A stretch of 64,000 bases of DNA from Pseudoxanthomonas taiwanensis (lineage in GTDB: Bacteria; Pseudomonadota; Gammaproteobacteria; Xanthomonadales; Xanthomonadaceae), in assembly GCF_010093135.1 (NCBI RefSeq), contig NZ_PDWK01000002.1:40501-104500 (forward strand), written 5' to 3'. Positions 6,943-16,878 of the stretch are shown in pieces; within the stretch, counting starts at the first letter, position 1, and each line of letters opens with the position of its first letter. A program made the position numbers and the translations under genes. The notes beneath the pieces are model-generated. The model saw only the letters and a list, made by a program, of their open reading frames with translations. It ran no database searches and had not been told where the DNA came from.

Positions 6943-8094
6943 ATGGGACCCCAGGGACGCACCCGCCGCGAACTGCTGGCCGCCATCGCCGGCGCCGGGA
7001 TCGGCGCCGCCCTGCCGCCTGCCGCGCGGGCGGCGCCGGTGGCCGGGACATCCGGCGCCGCGTCCGTGCCGCGGCGCAAGGACTCGGTGGGCGTGGCCCT
7101 GGTCGGGCTGGGCCACTCCGCCAGCACCCGCCTGGCGCCGGGCCTGCAGCTGACCCGCCACTGCCACCTGGCCGGCATCGTCACCGGCTCGCCGCACAAG
7201 ATCCCGGAGTGGCAGCGCCGCTACGGCATCCCCGACCGCAACGTCTACAGCTACGACGACTTCGACCGCATCGCCGACAACCCGGACATCCAGGCGGTCT
7301 ACATCGTCACGCCCAACGACCTGCCCCTGCCGCTGACCCTGCGCGCGGCCGCCGCCGGCAAGCACGTGTGGTGCGAGAAGCCGATGGCGATGGACGCGCA
7401 GGAGGCGCGCGCCATGATCGAGGCCTGCCGCCGCGCCGGCGTGCAGCTGACCATCGGCTATCGCCTGCAGCACGAGCCGACCACGCGCCGGCTGATGGCC
7501 ATGGCCCGCGAGCGGCCCTACGGCCGCATCCTCCAGGTCCGTGCCGAGGCCGGCTTCCACGCCTACGACGACGTGGATCCGGCCCGCAAGCCGTGGCGGC
7601 TGCTGCCGCAGCACGGCGGCGGGGCCATGTACGACATGGGGGTGTACGCGCTCAACGCCGCCCGCTACTGCACCGGGCAGGAGCCGGTGGCGGTGCGTGC
7701 GCGCCAGGAGATCCACCGTCCACACCTGTTCGAGGGCGTGGACGAGACCATGCATTTCACCCTGGAGTTCGCCGACGGCACGGTGGCCGAGTGCGCCACC
7801 AGCTTCGGCCAGGCCATGAACCACCTGCGCGTGGACTGCGAGCGCGGCTGGTACGAGCTCTCGCCGTTCCAGACCTACAGCGGCCTGCGCGGCCGTACCA
7901 GCGACGGGCAGACCTTCGCCGACAGCGTGCCGCACCAGCAGGCCAGGCAGATGGACGACGATGCCCTGGCCATCCTCCGGGGCACCGCGCCGCTGGTGCC
8001 GGGCGAGGAGGGCCTGCGCGACATGCGCGTGGTGGACGCGGTCTACGCCTCGGCCCGCGCCGGCGGGCAACGCATCGAGCTGGCGCGGGAATGA
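6943..8094 (+). CDS. Gfo/Idh/MocA-family oxidoreductase with Tat signal
   Basis: NAD(P)-dependent oxidoreductase, probably acting on a sugar or related polyol in the periplasm. ATG 6943 is chosen because GGAGGAA lies 5 nt upstream and it yields a twin-arginine signal (TRRELLAAIAGAGIGAALPP). An upstream in-frame extension to 6862 lacks these features. The Rossmann loop is VGVALVGLGHSASTRLAPG near residues 50-65, and VWCEKPMAMD carries the EKP motif for cofactor binding and the catalytic lysine. The length of 383 residues is typical for exported members such as glucose-fructose oxidoreductase relatives. Those export folded with their cofactor, in keeping with the Tat signal. The substrate is unknown. 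Confidence 0.88.
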   Translation: MGPQGRTRRELLAAIAGAGIGAALPPAARAAPVAGTSGAASVPRRKDSVGVALVGLGHSASTRLAPGLQLTRHCHLAGIVTGSPHKIPEWQRRYGIPDRNVYSYDDFDRIADNPDIQAVYIVTPNDLPLPLTLRAAAAGKHVWCEKPMAMDAQEARAMIEACRRAGVQLTIGYRLQHEPTTRRLMAMARERPYGRILQVRAEAGFHAYDDVDPARKPWRLLPQHGGGAMYDMGVYALNAARYCTGQEPVAVRARQEIHRPHLFEGVDETMHFTLEFADGTVAECATSFGQAMNHLRVDCERGWYELSPFQTYSGLRGRTSDGQTFADSVPHQQARQMDDDALAILRGTAPLVPGEEGLRDMRVVDAVYASARAGGQRIELARE

Positions 8095-8107
8095 CCGGCG
8101 CGCCGGC

Positions 8108-9160
8108 TCAGGCCGGCCGCGCGAACACCGTGATCTCCTCGCGGTCGTGGTACAGCTGGCGCGTGCGCACCCGCAGCGGGCGCCCGGCCTGCTCGCGGAA
8201 CAGGTCCAGGCACAGCCGGGTTTCCTGCCAGCGCTTCTTCATCGGCAGCTTGAGGTTGAACACCGCCTGACGGCACCAGCCATGGGCGAACCACTGCGCC
8301 ATGCGCGCGGCCACCCGGCTGGGCTGCTCGACCATGTCGCAGACCAGCCAGTCCAGCGGCCCGGGCGGCTGCCAGCGGAAGCCGTCGGCGCGCAGGTGCT
8401 CGACCAGGCCGCTGTCCAGCACGTGCTGGCGCAGCGGGCCGTTGTCGATGGCCCACACGCGCACGTGGTGGCGGGTCAGCACCCAGGTCCAGCCGCCGGG
8501 CGCGGCGCCCAGGTCGGCGGCGCTCATGCCCGGGCGCAGCAGCTGCTCGCGTTCGGCCGCGTCCAGCAGCACCAGGAAGGCCTCCTCCAGCTTCAGCGCC
8601 GAGCGCGAGGGCGCGTCCGGGTGCAGCTTCAGGCGCGGGATGCCCAGCGGCCAGGGGGCGCTGTCGCGCGGGTCGGCCAGGGCCAGCAGGGCGTGGTCGC
8701 CCGCCAGGAAGCACACATGCAGGCGCGGCAGGTGCGGATCGCTCCCGGCCGCCAGCACACCGGCCTTGCGCAGGGCCGGGCGCAGCGCGTTGCCGAAGCT
8801 GCGCGCCAGCGCCGACAGCGGCTTGCCCGCATCGGTGTCCGGATGCTCCACCCAGGCCTCGCCCAGACGCAGGCCGGGCGGCAGCGCGGCCAGCAGCGGG
8901 CCCAGCCGGTCCTTCGGATCCAGGCCGCGCAGTTCGGCCAGCAGGCGCAGCTTCTGCCGGGCGAAGACCAGGTCGCGGAAGGGCAGGGCGCGGGCCAGCG
9001 CGGCGGCATCTCCGGCGTCGGCGGTGATGAAGCGCACGTGGCCCGCGTCGCGCTCGGCGCGCGCGTAGCCGGGCACGCCGGCCGCGGCGGCGCGTTCGCC
9101 CAGTTCGGCGGCCAGGTCGGATTCGAAGCCCTGGCGGCAGTAGCACAGCAGGCCGTGCAT
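8108..9160 (-). CDS. rlmM: 23S rRNA 2'-O-ribose methyltransferase RlmM (C2498)
   Basis: SAM-dependent methyltransferase that modifies C2498 of 23S rRNA. The 350 residues begin MHGLLCYCRQGFESDLAAEL, as in RlmM. An N-terminal THUMP-like region is followed by the Rossmann methyltransferase core: MSAADLGAAPGGWTWVL (SAM loop), FRWQPPGPLDWLVCDMVEQP (the catalytic Asp and CDM motif) and VFNLKLPMKKRW (the catalytic Lys). The KDKE-type tetrad thus seems present. An in-frame extension to 9235 runs into the neighbouring gene and is not used. It lies 4 bp downstream of the deaminase gene and probably shares its transcript. Confidence 0.93.
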   Translation of the reverse strand: MHGLLCYCRQGFESDLAAELGERAAAAGVPGYARAERDAGHVRFITADAGDAAALARALPFRDLVFARQKLRLLAELRGLDPKDRLGPLLAALPPGLRLGEAWVEHPDTDAGKPLSALARSFGNALRPALRKAGVLAAGSDPHLPRLHVCFLAGDHALLALADPRDSAPWPLGIPRLKLHPDAPSRSALKLEEAFLVLLDAAEREQLLRPGMSAADLGAAPGGWTWVLTRHHVRVWAIDNGPLRQHVLDSGLVEHLRADGFRWQPPGPLDWLVCDMVEQPSRVAARMAQWFAHGWCRQAVFNLKLPMKKRWQETRLCLDLFREQAGRPLRVRTRQLYHDREEITVFARPA

Positions 9161-9164
9161 GGCG

Positions 9165-9725
9165 TCAGTAGCGCTCGCCGCCGCCTTCGCCATAGGCGCG
9201 CAGCACCTGGCGCGCCTGTTCGCGCAGGAGGTCACGGACCACGGTGATGCCGCGCCGCTCCAGCTCGCCGATCCAGTCGGCCGGCAGCGGGCCCTCGTCG
9301 AACTCGGTCAGCTCCATCACGTCCTCGGCGCGCGCGCCGATCAGCAGGCGGTCGATGCCCGCCCAGATGGTGGCGCCGTAGCACTGGCAGCAGGGCTGCG
9401 AGGAGGTGGCCAGGGTCACCGGCGAAAGCACCTCGTTCAGGCGCGGCGCCTGCAGGCGCTGCTGGGCGAGCATGTAGGCCATGTTCTCGGCGTGCGCCAG
9501 CGAGGTGGCGTGGGGCACCACGCGGTTGACGCCGGCGGCGATGACGCGGTGGTCGGGGCCGAATACCACCGCGCCGAACGGGCCGCCCGAGCGTGCCTCC
9601 ACGTTGCGGCGCGACAGCTCGATGGCCAGCGCCACCTTGGCCTCGTCGCTTTCGTAGGTGGCGGCCGGGTCCACGACCTCGTGGATCCAGGCCGGCAGGG
9701 TCAGGTGTACCTGGGCGTAGAGCAT
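9165..9725 (-). CDS. CMP/dCMP-type zinc deaminase, probable guanine or nucleoside deaminase
   Basis: A 186-residue zinc hydrolase of the cytidine-deaminase-like fold. It shows GGPFGAVV, then HAENMAY (zinc His plus the proton-shuttle Glu), then SSQPCCQCYGATIWAG (the PCxxC zinc cysteines). The long C-terminal part with WAGIDRLLIGARAEDVMELTEFDEG resembles GuaD/nucleoside deaminases rather than the tRNA deaminase TadA. The reaction would be deamination of a purine base or nucleoside; the substrate is inferred only. Start ATG 9725 gives MLYAQVHLTLP. It lies 2 bp after the lipoprotein gene and 4 bp before rlmM, so the three are likely one transcriptional unit. Confidence 0.85.
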   Translation of the reverse strand: MLYAQVHLTLPAWIHEVVDPAATYESDEAKVALAIELSRRNVEARSGGPFGAVVFGPDHRVIAAGVNRVVPHATSLAHAENMAYMLAQQRLQAPRLNEVLSPVTLATSSQPCCQCYGATIWAGIDRLLIGARAEDVMELTEFDEGPLPADWIGELERRGITVVRDLLREQARQVLRAYGEGGGERY

Positions 9726-9727
9726 GC

Positions 9728-10072
9728 TCAGTTTCCGGAAGCGTTGGGGTCGTAGCGGGCCGGCAGGGCCTGGCACCGGCCCTGCACGCACCGGCAGCCG
9801 CCGATCTCGGGGAAGCCGCACACGTCCATGCGCCCGTCGGCGCGGCACTGCGCCTGCACCGCGGCCGGGTCCACCGCGGCGTCGCGGTGGACGCAGGCCG
9901 GCATGGCGCCGCAGCAGTTGCCCACGTTCTTCACCACGCAGTCGGCGTCGCTGCGGCAGGAACGGTCCGGGGCCAGCGGCGAGGCGGGGGCGGCCGGCCC
10001 GGCGGGGGCGGCCGGGGGCGGCGCGGCGCAGCCGGCCAGGACCAGCAGCAGGGCGATGACGGCGTGTTTCAT
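9728..10072 (-). CDS. Cysteine-rich lipoprotein
   Basis: A 114-residue exported lipoprotein. The start MKHAVIALLLVLAGC gives a clean lipobox (LAGC, lipidated Cys17). After an Ala/Pro-rich linker (residues 18-40) the mature domain carries about ten cysteines in patterns such as CRSDADC, NCC, CGFPEIGGCRC and GRC, which would form disulfides in the periplasm. I know similar eight-to-ten-cysteine cluster domains in proteobacterial lipoproteins, but none with a settled function. An in-frame extension to 10126 would destroy the lipoprotein signal and is rejected. It precedes the deaminase and rlmM genes with a 2 bp gap. Confidence 0.8.
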   Translation of the reverse strand: MKHAVIALLLVLAGCAAPPPAAPAGPAAPASPLAPDRSCRSDADCVVKNVGNCCGAMPACVHRDAAVDPAAVQAQCRADGRMDVCGFPEIGGCRCVQGRCQALPARYDPNASGN

Positions 10073-10121
10073 GGCACGGCCCTCCCGGTTGGCGCGGGCG
10101 GGCCGGGGGCCCGCCGCGGCT

Positions 10122-10141
10122 GGCACGGCCGCGGCCGTGCC
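10122..10141 (-). terminator. GC-rich palindrome after glnS
   Basis: GGCACGGCCG / CGGCCGTGCC forms a perfect palindrome 8 nt beyond the glnS stop. There is no U-tract, so it may be a weak or Rho-assisted terminator, or merely protect the mRNA 3' end. Confidence 0.35.
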
Positions 10142-10148
10142 GGGCGGG

Positions 10149-11885
10149 TCAGCCCGCCCACGTGTCGCGCAGGGTCACGCTGCGGTTGAATACCGGACGG
10201 CCCGGCGCATGGTCGTAGCGGTCGGCCACGAAGTAGCCCAGCCGCTCGAACTGGAACGACTGCTCCGGCTCGGCGGCGGCGGCGGCCGGCTCGACGTAGC
10301 CGGTGACGATGCGGCGCGAGTCGGGGTTGATGTAGTCGCGGTAGGTCCTGCCGTCCTCGCCGGCGTCCGGGTCCGGCACGGTGAACAGCCGGTCGTACAG
10401 GCGCACCTCGGCGGCCACGGCGTGGCGCGCGCTGACCCAGTGGATGGTGCCCTTGACCTTGCGGTTGGCGCCTTCCATGCCCGGACGCGACTCCGGGTCC
10501 AGCCAGCCGCGCAGCTCGACCACGTTGCCGGCCTGGTCCTTGACCACCTCGTCGCAGCGGAAGATGCCGGCGCCGCGCAGGCGCACCTCGCCGCCCGGCA
10601 CCAGACGCTTGAAGCCCTTGGGCGGGACCTCGGCGAAGTCGTCGCGTTCGATCCACAGCTCGCGCGAGAACGGCACCAGGCGCTGGCCCAGCGACTCGTC
10701 CTTGGGATGGTTGGCGAAGGTGAGCTGCTCCTCGTGGTCCTCCGGCAGGTTGGTGATGACCAGCTTCAGCGGGTCCAGCACCGCCAGCCGGCGCGGCGCG
10801 CGCGCGTCCAGATCCTCGCGCAGGCAGCCTTCCAGCACCGAGAAGTCGATCACCGAGTTCTGCTTGGAAATGCCCACCCGGTCCACCAGCATGCGCAGCG
10901 ACGCGGGCGTGTAGCCGCGCCGGCGCAGGCCTTGCAGGGTGTACATGCGCGGATCGTCCCAGCCGTCCACCAGGCCCTCGGCCACCAGCTGGGTGAGCTT
11001 GCGCTTGCTCATCACCGTGTAGTTGATGTTCAGGCGCGAGAACTCGATCTGGCGCGGCTTGGCGGCCTCGATCGGCAGGCCCTTGGCCTTCAGCGGCTCC
11101 AGCAGCTCGGGGTGGCCGGCCAGGTCCACGTTGTCCACGCACCAGTCGTACAGCGGGCGGTGGTCCTCGAACTCCAGGGTGCACAGCGAGTGGGTGATGC
11201 CCTCGATGGCGTCGCCCAGGGCGTGGGCGAAGTCGTACATCGGGTAGATGCACCAGCCGTCGCCGGCGATCGGGTGCGGCATGTGCTTGATCCGGTACAG
11301 GGCCGGGTCGCGCAGGTTCATGTTGCCGCTGGCCATGTCGATCTTGGCGCGCAGGGTGCGGCTGCCTTCCGGGAACTCGCCGGCGCGCATCCGCCGGAAC
11401 AGGTCCAGGTTCTCCTCGACGCTGCGGTTGCGGTACGGCGACTCGCGGCCCGGCTCGGTGAGGGTGCCGCGGTACTCGCGCACCTGCTCGGGCGACAGGT
11501 CGCAGACGTAGGCCTTGCCGTCGCGGATCAGCTTCTCGGCGGCCAGGTAGTAGACCTCGAAGTAGTCCGAGGCATGGCGCAGGCTGGCCCATTCGAAGCC
11601 CAGCCAGCGCACGTCCTCCTGGATGGCGCGGACGAACTCGGGGTCCTCCTTGGCCGGATTGGTGTCGTCGAAGCGCAGGTTGCAGCGGCCGCCGAACTCC
11701 TCGGCGATGCCGAAGTCCAGGCAGATCGCCTTGGCGTGGCCGATGTGCAGGTAACCGTTGGGTTCGGGCGGAAAGCGCGTGCGGATCGCGGTGTGCTTGC
11801 CGCTGGCCAGGTCCTCGCGGACGATCTGGCGGATGAAATCGCGCTTTTCCGGGGTCTCGGAGGCGGGCGTGGCGTTTTCGGACAT
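10149..11885 (-). CDS. glnS: Glutaminyl-tRNA synthetase
   Basis: Class I aminoacyl-tRNA synthetase charging tRNA-Gln. The catalytic domain has [19 protein letters not shown] (the HIGH motif) and VMSKRKL (the MSK motif), with [18 protein letters not shown] between them. The C-terminal part is the anticodon-binding beta-barrel domain of GlnS. ATG 11885 is used; a TTG at 11906 would add seven residues. With 578 residues it is slightly longer than the E. coli enzyme (554). GlnRS rather than GluRS is supported by the [14 protein letters not shown] form and the two-barrel C-terminus. Its presence implies direct charging of tRNA-Gln. Confidence 0.96.
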   Translation of the reverse strand: MSENATPASETPEKRDFIRQIVREDLASGKHTAIRTRFPPEPNGYLHIGHAKAICLDFGIAEEFGGRCNLRFDDTNPAKEDPEFVRAIQEDVRWLGFEWASLRHASDYFEVYYLAAEKLIRDGKAYVCDLSPEQVREYRGTLTEPGRESPYRNRSVEENLDLFRRMRAGEFPEGSRTLRAKIDMASGNMNLRDPALYRIKHMPHPIAGDGWCIYPMYDFAHALGDAIEGITHSLCTLEFEDHRPLYDWCVDNVDLAGHPELLEPLKAKGLPIEAAKPRQIEFSRLNINYTVMSKRKLTQLVAEGLVDGWDDPRMYTLQGLRRRGYTPASLRMLVDRVGISKQNSVIDFSVLEGCLREDLDARAPRRLAVLDPLKLVITNLPEDHEEQLTFANHPKDESLGQRLVPFSRELWIERDDFAEVPPKGFKRLVPGGEVRLRGAGIFRCDEVVKDQAGNVVELRGWLDPESRPGMEGANRKVKGTIHWVSARHAVAAEVRLYDRLFTVPDPDAGEDGRTYRDYINPDSRRIVTGYVEPAAAAAEPEQSFQFERLGYFVADRYDHAPGRPVFNRSVTLRDTWAG

Positions 11886-11912
11886 GGCGTGGGCAGCGGA
11901 ATGCAAACCGCA

Positions 11913-11918
11913 AGTTTA
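11913..11918 (-). promoter_or_regulatory. -10 element TAAACT for glnS
   Basis: On the minus strand GGCTAAACTTGC lies 27 nt before the glnS ATG and matches the GGCTAnnnT pattern seen elsewhere in the window. Confidence 0.35.
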
Positions 11919-11985
11919 GCCGACCCCCGGCGCCCCGGTTCGGGGGACGGGCAGGGGCGTCAGGGCGCGGTAACGGCGGCGGGCG

Positions 11986-11991
11986 TATGCT
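11986..11991 (+). promoter_or_regulatory. -10 element TATGCT before the DUF2007-like gene
   Basis: GCGTATGCTCGG ends 31 nt before the ATG at 12023. The same TATGCT hexamer precedes tesA and the CBS-domain gene. Confidence 0.35.
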
Positions 11992-12022
11992 CGGGCCGTC
12001 CCGACCGCGCCGGAGCCCCGCC

Positions 12023-12283
12023 ATGAAGGTCGCCTACCGCGCCCACAACCTGATCGACGCCCACCTGGCCCGGCACGTGCTGGAGGACGCCGGCGTGCCG
12101 GCCTTCGTCTTCGGTGAGGATCTGCTGGGGGCGGCCGGCGAGCTGCCGGTGTTCGGCGTGCTGCGGGTGTGCGTGCCCGACGCGGCCTGGCCGGAGGCCG
12201 ACGCCGCCCTGCAGGCCGCAGGCCTGCGCGGCGGCCCCGACGGGCCGGCCGCGGACCCCGTTCCCGGCCTGCTGCCGGCCTGA
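12023..12283 (+). CDS. DUF2007-like small protein (putative signal-transducing)
   Basis: An 86-residue cytoplasmic protein with the compact ferredoxin-like fold expected of DUF2007. It shows MKVAYRAHNLIDAHLARHVL (an initial beta-strand and a helix of the type seen in PII-like and ACT-like small proteins), then EDAGVPAFVFGEDLLGAAGE and VCVPDAAWPEADAALQAAG. The family often sits beside metabolic genes, and no biochemical function is settled. It is followed 21 bp later by msrA and is probably co-transcribed with it. The C-terminal Gly/Pro-rich tail (residues 70-86) is likely disordered. Confidence 0.75.
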   Translation: MKVAYRAHNLIDAHLARHVLEDAGVPAFVFGEDLLGAAGELPVFGVLRVCVPDAAWPEADAALQAAGLRGGPDGPAADPVPGLLPA

Positions 12284-12304
12284 ACCACCGGAAGGAGACC
12301 CGCC

Positions 12305-12958
<654 letters not shown>

Positions 12959-12975
12959 AGCCGGGCGCCGGATGC

Positions 12976-13006
12976 GCGCAGGCCACCCCGTCCGGGCGGC
13001 CTGCGC
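12976..13006. terminator. Shared hairpin between convergent msrA and tal
   Basis: Perfect 9-bp stem GCGCAGGCC (12976-12984) / GGCCTGCGC (12998-13006) with a 13-nt loop, between two convergent stop codons. No U-tract is present on either strand, so intrinsic termination would be inefficient. Confidence 0.4.
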
Positions 13007-13020
13007 GGTGGCGGGGCGGG

Positions 13021-13995
13021 TCAGGCCCCCAGGCGCGCGGCGATGTCGTTGCGCAGCGCGTCCAGGTCGCGGGCGAAGGCGGCGATGCCCTCGGCCAGCT
13101 TCTCCGAGGCCATGGCGTCGGCGGCCAGGTCGGCGGCGAAGCGCTCGGCGGGCACCGGAGCGGGGGTGCGCTGCTCGCGCGGCGGCGGCCCCAGCTTCCG
13201 CTCCACCGTGCCGGTGGAGCTGTCCAGCTGCTCCAGCAGCTCCGGCGAGATGGTCAGGCGGTCGCAGCCGGCCAGGGCCAGCACCTGGTCCACCGAGCGG
13301 AACGAGGCGCCCATCACCACGGTGGCCGCGCCGCGCCGCTTGAATTCGTCGTAGACGCCGCGCACGAAGCGCACGCCCGGGTCCTCGTCGATGCTGGCCG
13401 GCACCTGGCCGCGGGCCTTGTGCCAGTCGAGGATGCGGCCGACGAACGGCGAGATCAGGAACGCGCCGGCCTCGGCGCAGGCGATGGCCTGGGTCGGGTT
13501 GAAGATCAGGGTCAGGTTGCAGTCGATGCCCTCGGCCTGCAGCTGGCGCGCGGCCTCCACGCCCTCCCAGGTGGCGGCCACCTTGATCAGCACCTTTTCG
13601 CGCGGGACGCCGCGCTCGGCGTACATGGCGATGAACTTGCGCGCCTTGGCCACGGTGGCGGCGGTGTCGTGGGCCAGGTCGGCATCCACCTCGGTGGACA
13701 CCCGGCCGGGCACCAGCGCGGCGAGCATGGCGCCCACGCCCACGGTCAGGCGGTCGGCCACCTCGTCCACCAGGGCGCGACGGTCGCCGGACCGGGAGCG
13801 GGCCCAGGCCAGCTCGCGCTCGATCAGGTCGGCGTACACCGGCAGGCCCAGCGCCTTTTTCACCAGCGTGGGGTTGGTCGTGCAGTCGACCGGGCGCAGC
13901 CGGGCGATGGCGTCGTAGTCGCCGGTGTCGGCGACGACCACGGACAGTTCGCGCAACTGCTGCAAGCGGGACGGAGTGGAAGCGTTGGCGGTCAT
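13021..13995 (-). CDS. tal: Transaldolase (TalB type)
   Basis: Non-oxidative pentose-phosphate enzyme moving dihydroxyacetone between sedoheptulose-7-P and glyceraldehyde-3-P. The 324 residues include [13 protein letters not shown] (phosphate/substrate loop with the catalytic Asp nearby), [25 protein letters not shown] (the Schiff-base lysine region, IKVAATWEG) and [12 protein letters not shown]. Residues LLEQL near the C-terminus match TalB. Start ATG 13995 gives [14 protein letters not shown]. It lies divergent from pyk with 258 bp between the starts. With aldolase and pyruvate kinase next door, the region groups central carbon genes on opposite strands. Confidence 0.96.
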   Translation of the reverse strand: MTANASTPSRLQQLRELSVVVADTGDYDAIARLRPVDCTTNPTLVKKALGLPVYADLIERELAWARSRSGDRRALVDEVADRLTVGVGAMLAALVPGRVSTEVDADLAHDTAATVAKARKFIAMYAERGVPREKVLIKVAATWEGVEAARQLQAEGIDCNLTLIFNPTQAIACAEAGAFLISPFVGRILDWHKARGQVPASIDEDPGVRFVRGVYDEFKRRGAATVVMGASFRSVDQVLALAGCDRLTISPELLEQLDSSTGTVERKLGPPPREQRTPAPVPAERFAADLAADAMASEKLAEGIAAFARDLDALRNDIAARLGA

Positions 13996-14253
13996 GACCT
14001 GGCTCGGAAACGGTTGGAGGGACGACGACGGCGGAGCGTAGCCGCACCGGGGTGGACGCGGGGTGGGCGCCGGTGGTGCGGATGCCGTCCGGGCTATGGT
14101 AGCGTTATCAGGAAGGGATTTCGCCAGCCACGGGGAGACCGCGGTGGGGCGCCGCTTCCCTTCCCGTGCGTATGGCGCGGGCGTGCGCAAGGGCACGGCC
14201 GCGGATGTGCGCGCTGTGTAAGCTTTCTCCGCCTTCCTTCCGGCCAAGCCTCC

Positions 14254-15720
14254 ATGACCGATCGCCTGCGTCGCACCAAGATCCTCGCCACCCTCGGTCC
14301 GGCTACCGACCCGCCCGGGGTGCTGGACGCGCTGCTGCGCGCCGGGGTCAATGTCGTCCGCCTCAATTTCTCCCACGGCGATCCGTCTGGGCAGGCGCGC
14401 CGCGCCGAGGAGGTGCGCGCCGCCGCCCGCCGCCAGGGTGTGGAAGTGGGCATCCTCGCTGACCTGCCGGGCCCGAAGATCCGCATCGAGCGCTTCGCCG
14501 AGGGCAAGGTGACGCTGCAGGCCGGCGCCCGCTTCGACCTGGTGGCCGAGGCCGACGCACCGCCGGGCGACGCCACCCGGGTGGGCGTCAGCTACCTGGG
14601 CCTGCCCGACGACGTCGCCCCGGGCGATGTGCTGCTGCTGGACGACGGCCTGGTGCAGCTGCGCGTGGAGCAGGTGCAGGGGCGCCGCATCGTCACCACC
14701 GTGCTCAACGACGGCGTGCTGTCCGACCGCAAGGGCCTGAACAAGCTCGGCGGCGGCCTGTCGCTGGGCGCGCTGACCGACCGCGACCGCGAGCTGATCG
14801 CCTACGTCGCCGGACTGGGCGTGGACTTCATCGCCGTGTCCTTCTGCCGCAACGCCGAGGACATGGAGGAGGCGCGGCGCATCGCCCGCGAGCACGGCAG
14901 CGACGCGTCGCTGGTGGCCAAGATCGAGCGCACCGAGGCGGTGCGCAACCTGTCCGAGATCGTCGAGGCCTCGGACGTGGTGATGGTCGCGCGCGGCGAC
15001 CTGGGCGTGGAAATCGGTGACGCCGAGCTGCCGGGCCTGCAGAAGAAGATCATCCGCGAGGCCCTGGCCCAGAACAAGGTCGTGATCACCGCCACGCAGA
15101 TGCTGCAGTCCATGGTGGAAAGCCCGATCCCGACCCGTGCCGAGGTGCTGGACGTGGCCAACGCGGTGATCGACGGCACCGATGCGGTGATGCTCTCGGC
15201 CGAGACCGCCGCCGGCGCCTATCCGGTGCGCGCGGTCGAGACCATGGCCCGCATCTGCCTGGGCGCCGAGCGCCAGTTCCAGACCGAGGTGGACTTCAGC
15301 AAGGCGCCGCGCAACCTGGAGCGTGCCGACCAGGCCATCGCCATGGCCAGCATGTTCCTGTCCGAGCACGTGGGCGTGAGCGCCATCGTGGCCATGACCG
15401 AGTCCGGCGGCACCGCCCGCTTCCTCTCGCGCTTCCGCGCCCGCGCCCCGATCTACGCCTTCTCCCGCCACGCCGGCGCGCGCCGGCGCATGGCCCTGAT
15501 GCGCGACGTGTTCCCGGTGGACTACGACAGCCGGGGGCAGACCCCGGGCGAGGCCGGGCGCGGCTGCATCCGCCTGCTGGTGGAGGCCGGCCTGCTCAAG
15601 CCGGGCGAGCGGGTGATCTTCACCAGTGGCGAGCGCATGGAGACCCACGGCGCGACCAACACCCTGCGCCTGCTCGAGGTCGGCGCCGACGGCAAGGCCA
15701 GCGGCCTGGGCGAGCTGTAA
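14254..15720 (+). CDS. pyk: Pyruvate kinase
   Basis: Converts phosphoenolpyruvate and ADP to pyruvate and ATP. The 488-residue protein has the barrel start [11 protein letters not shown], then VRLNFSHGD (R and N of the active site), [15 protein letters not shown], a B domain, [23 protein letters not shown] (catalytic Lys) and [17 protein letters not shown] with [10 protein letters not shown] and [25 protein letters not shown]. The C-terminal allosteric domain ends with [21 protein letters not shown]. Start ATG 14254 has no clear Shine-Dalgarno sequence. It runs toward the aldolase gene 84 bp downstream, which has its own TATAAT. Confidence 0.97.
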   Translation: MTDRLRRTKILATLGPATDPPGVLDALLRAGVNVVRLNFSHGDPSGQARRAEEVRAAARRQGVEVGILADLPGPKIRIERFAEGKVTLQAGARFDLVAEADAPPGDATRVGVSYLGLPDDVAPGDVLLLDDGLVQLRVEQVQGRRIVTTVLNDGVLSDRKGLNKLGGGLSLGALTDRDRELIAYVAGLGVDFIAVSFCRNAEDMEEARRIAREHGSDASLVAKIERTEAVRNLSEIVEASDVVMVARGDLGVEIGDAELPGLQKKIIREALAQNKVVITATQMLQSMVESPIPTRAEVLDVANAVIDGTDAVMLSAETAAGAYPVRAVETMARICLGAERQFQTEVDFSKAPRNLERADQAIAMASMFLSEHVGVSAIVAMTESGGTARFLSRFRARAPIYAFSRHAGARRRMALMRDVFPVDYDSRGQTPGEAGRGCIRLLVEAGLLKPGERVIFTSGERMETHGATNTLRLLEVGADGKASGLGEL

Positions 15721-15762
15721 CCGCTTCCGGCGGCCGTGGCCGGGTGGGCGCGCGGGGGCGGC

Positions 15763-15768
15763 TATAAT
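15763..15768 (+). promoter_or_regulatory. -10 element TATAAT for the aldolase gene
   Basis: A consensus TATAAT in GGCTATAATCGCC, 36 nt before the ATG. No good -35 is visible 17 bp upstream (GC-rich), so it may rely on the extended context. Confidence 0.6.
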
Positions 15769-15804
15769 CGCCGCCCCTCTCCCCGTCCGCGTGCGCAGGA
15801 AACC

Positions 15805-16809
15805 ATGAGCATCGAGCAGCTTGCCGAGACCGCCCAGGCGATGGTCGCCCCGGGCAAGGGCATCATCGCGATCGACGAATCCACCGCCACCATCGGCAAG
15901 CGCTTTGCCGCGGTCGGTATCGAGAACACCGAGGAGAACCGCCGCGCCTACCGCGAGCTGCTGCTGACCACGCCGAAGCTGTCCGAGCACATCTCCGGCG
16001 CCATCCTCTACGACGAGACCCTGCGCCAGTCCACCCGCGACGGCGTGCCCTTCGCCAGATACATGGCCGAGCACGGCATGATCCCCGGAATCAAGGTGGA
16101 CAAGGGCACCGTGCCGCTGGCCGGTTTCCCCGGCGAGCTGGTCACCGAGGGCCTGGACGGCCTGCGCGGCCGCCTGGAGGAGTACTACCGCCTGGGCGCG
16201 CGCTTCGCCAAGTGGCGTGCGGTGATCAACATCGGCGAGGACATTCCCACCGGCACCTGCATCGACGCCAACACCCACGCCCTGGCCCGCTACGCGGCGC
16301 TTTGCCAGGAGCAGGGCCTGGTGCCGATGGTCGAGCCGGAGGTGCTGATGGACGGCGACCACGACATCGAGACCTGCTACGAGGTCACCGAGGCCGTGCT
16401 GCGCTCGCTGTTCGCCGCCCTGTACGAGCAGAACGTGCTGCTGGAAGGCACCATCCTCAAGGCCTCGATGGTCATCTCCGGCAAGGACTGTCCGGAGCAG
16501 GCCGACGTGCAGGAGGTGGCCGAGTCCACCCTGATGTGCCTCAAGAGCACCGTGCCGGCGATCCTGCCGGGCATCGTGTTCCTGTCCGGCGGGCAGAGCG
16601 ACGAGGCCGCCACCGCGCACCTGGACGCGATGAACCGCCTGGGCCCGAACCCGTGGCCGCTGAGCTTCTCCTACGGCCGGGCCATGCAGCAGGCCGCGCT
16701 GAAGCTGTGGGCCCAGGACATGCAGGGCAACTGGCGCAAGGCCCAGGAAACCGTCTACGCCCGCGCCCGCGACAACGGCCTGGCCGCGCTGGGCAGGTGG
16801 GAAGGCTGA
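15805..16809 (+). CDS. Class I (Schiff-base) fructose-bisphosphate aldolase
   Basis: Cleaves fructose-1,6-bisphosphate in glycolysis. This is the animal/plant-like class I type, not the zinc class II enzyme and not the archaeal-type FbaB. It aligns by eye with vertebrate aldolase: [42 protein letters not shown] (the KWR lysine), [20 protein letters not shown] (the Schiff-base lysine), [18 protein letters not shown] SGGQ and [13 protein letters not shown]. The length is 334 residues, slightly shorter than rabbit aldolase because the C-terminal Tyr tail is missing. ATG 15805 follows GCAGGAAACC. A hairpin with TTT follows the stop. Confidence 0.95.
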   Translation: MSIEQLAETAQAMVAPGKGIIAIDESTATIGKRFAAVGIENTEENRRAYRELLLTTPKLSEHISGAILYDETLRQSTRDGVPFARYMAEHGMIPGIKVDKGTVPLAGFPGELVTEGLDGLRGRLEEYYRLGARFAKWRAVINIGEDIPTGTCIDANTHALARYAALCQEQGLVPMVEPEVLMDGDHDIETCYEVTEAVLRSLFAALYEQNVLLEGTILKASMVISGKDCPEQADVQEVAESTLMCLKSTVPAILPGIVFLSGGQSDEAATAHLDAMNRLGPNPWPLSFSYGRAMQQAALKLWAQDMQGNWRKAQETVYARARDNGLAALGRWEG

Positions 16810-16836
16810 AGGGCCGCGCCCGCCGTCCCTCCGGAG

Positions 16837-16860
16837 ACGCCGGCCTCCGCGCCGGCGTTT
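16837..16860 (+). terminator. Terminator-like hairpin between aldolase and tonB genes
   Basis: ACGCCGGC (16837-16844) / GCCGGCGT (16851-16858) with loop CTCCGC and a short TT(T)CCC run after it. It lies between the convergent stop codons at 16809 and 16879 and could serve the aldolase transcript. Confidence 0.5.
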
Positions 16861-16878
16861 CCCGGTCCCGGGGAGGGC

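Noticed and set aside
8094..8108. Palindrome CCGGCGCGCCGG between the oxidoreductase and rlmM as a terminator.
   Set aside because: Twelve bases without loop or U-tract; expected by chance in DNA of this GC content.
13021..16620. A 1199-codon minus-strand frame continuing past transaldolase across pyk and aldolase.
   Set aside because: Only the first 324 codons upstream of the stop (from 13995) are transaldolase. The rest is antisense to genes with intact active-site motifs.
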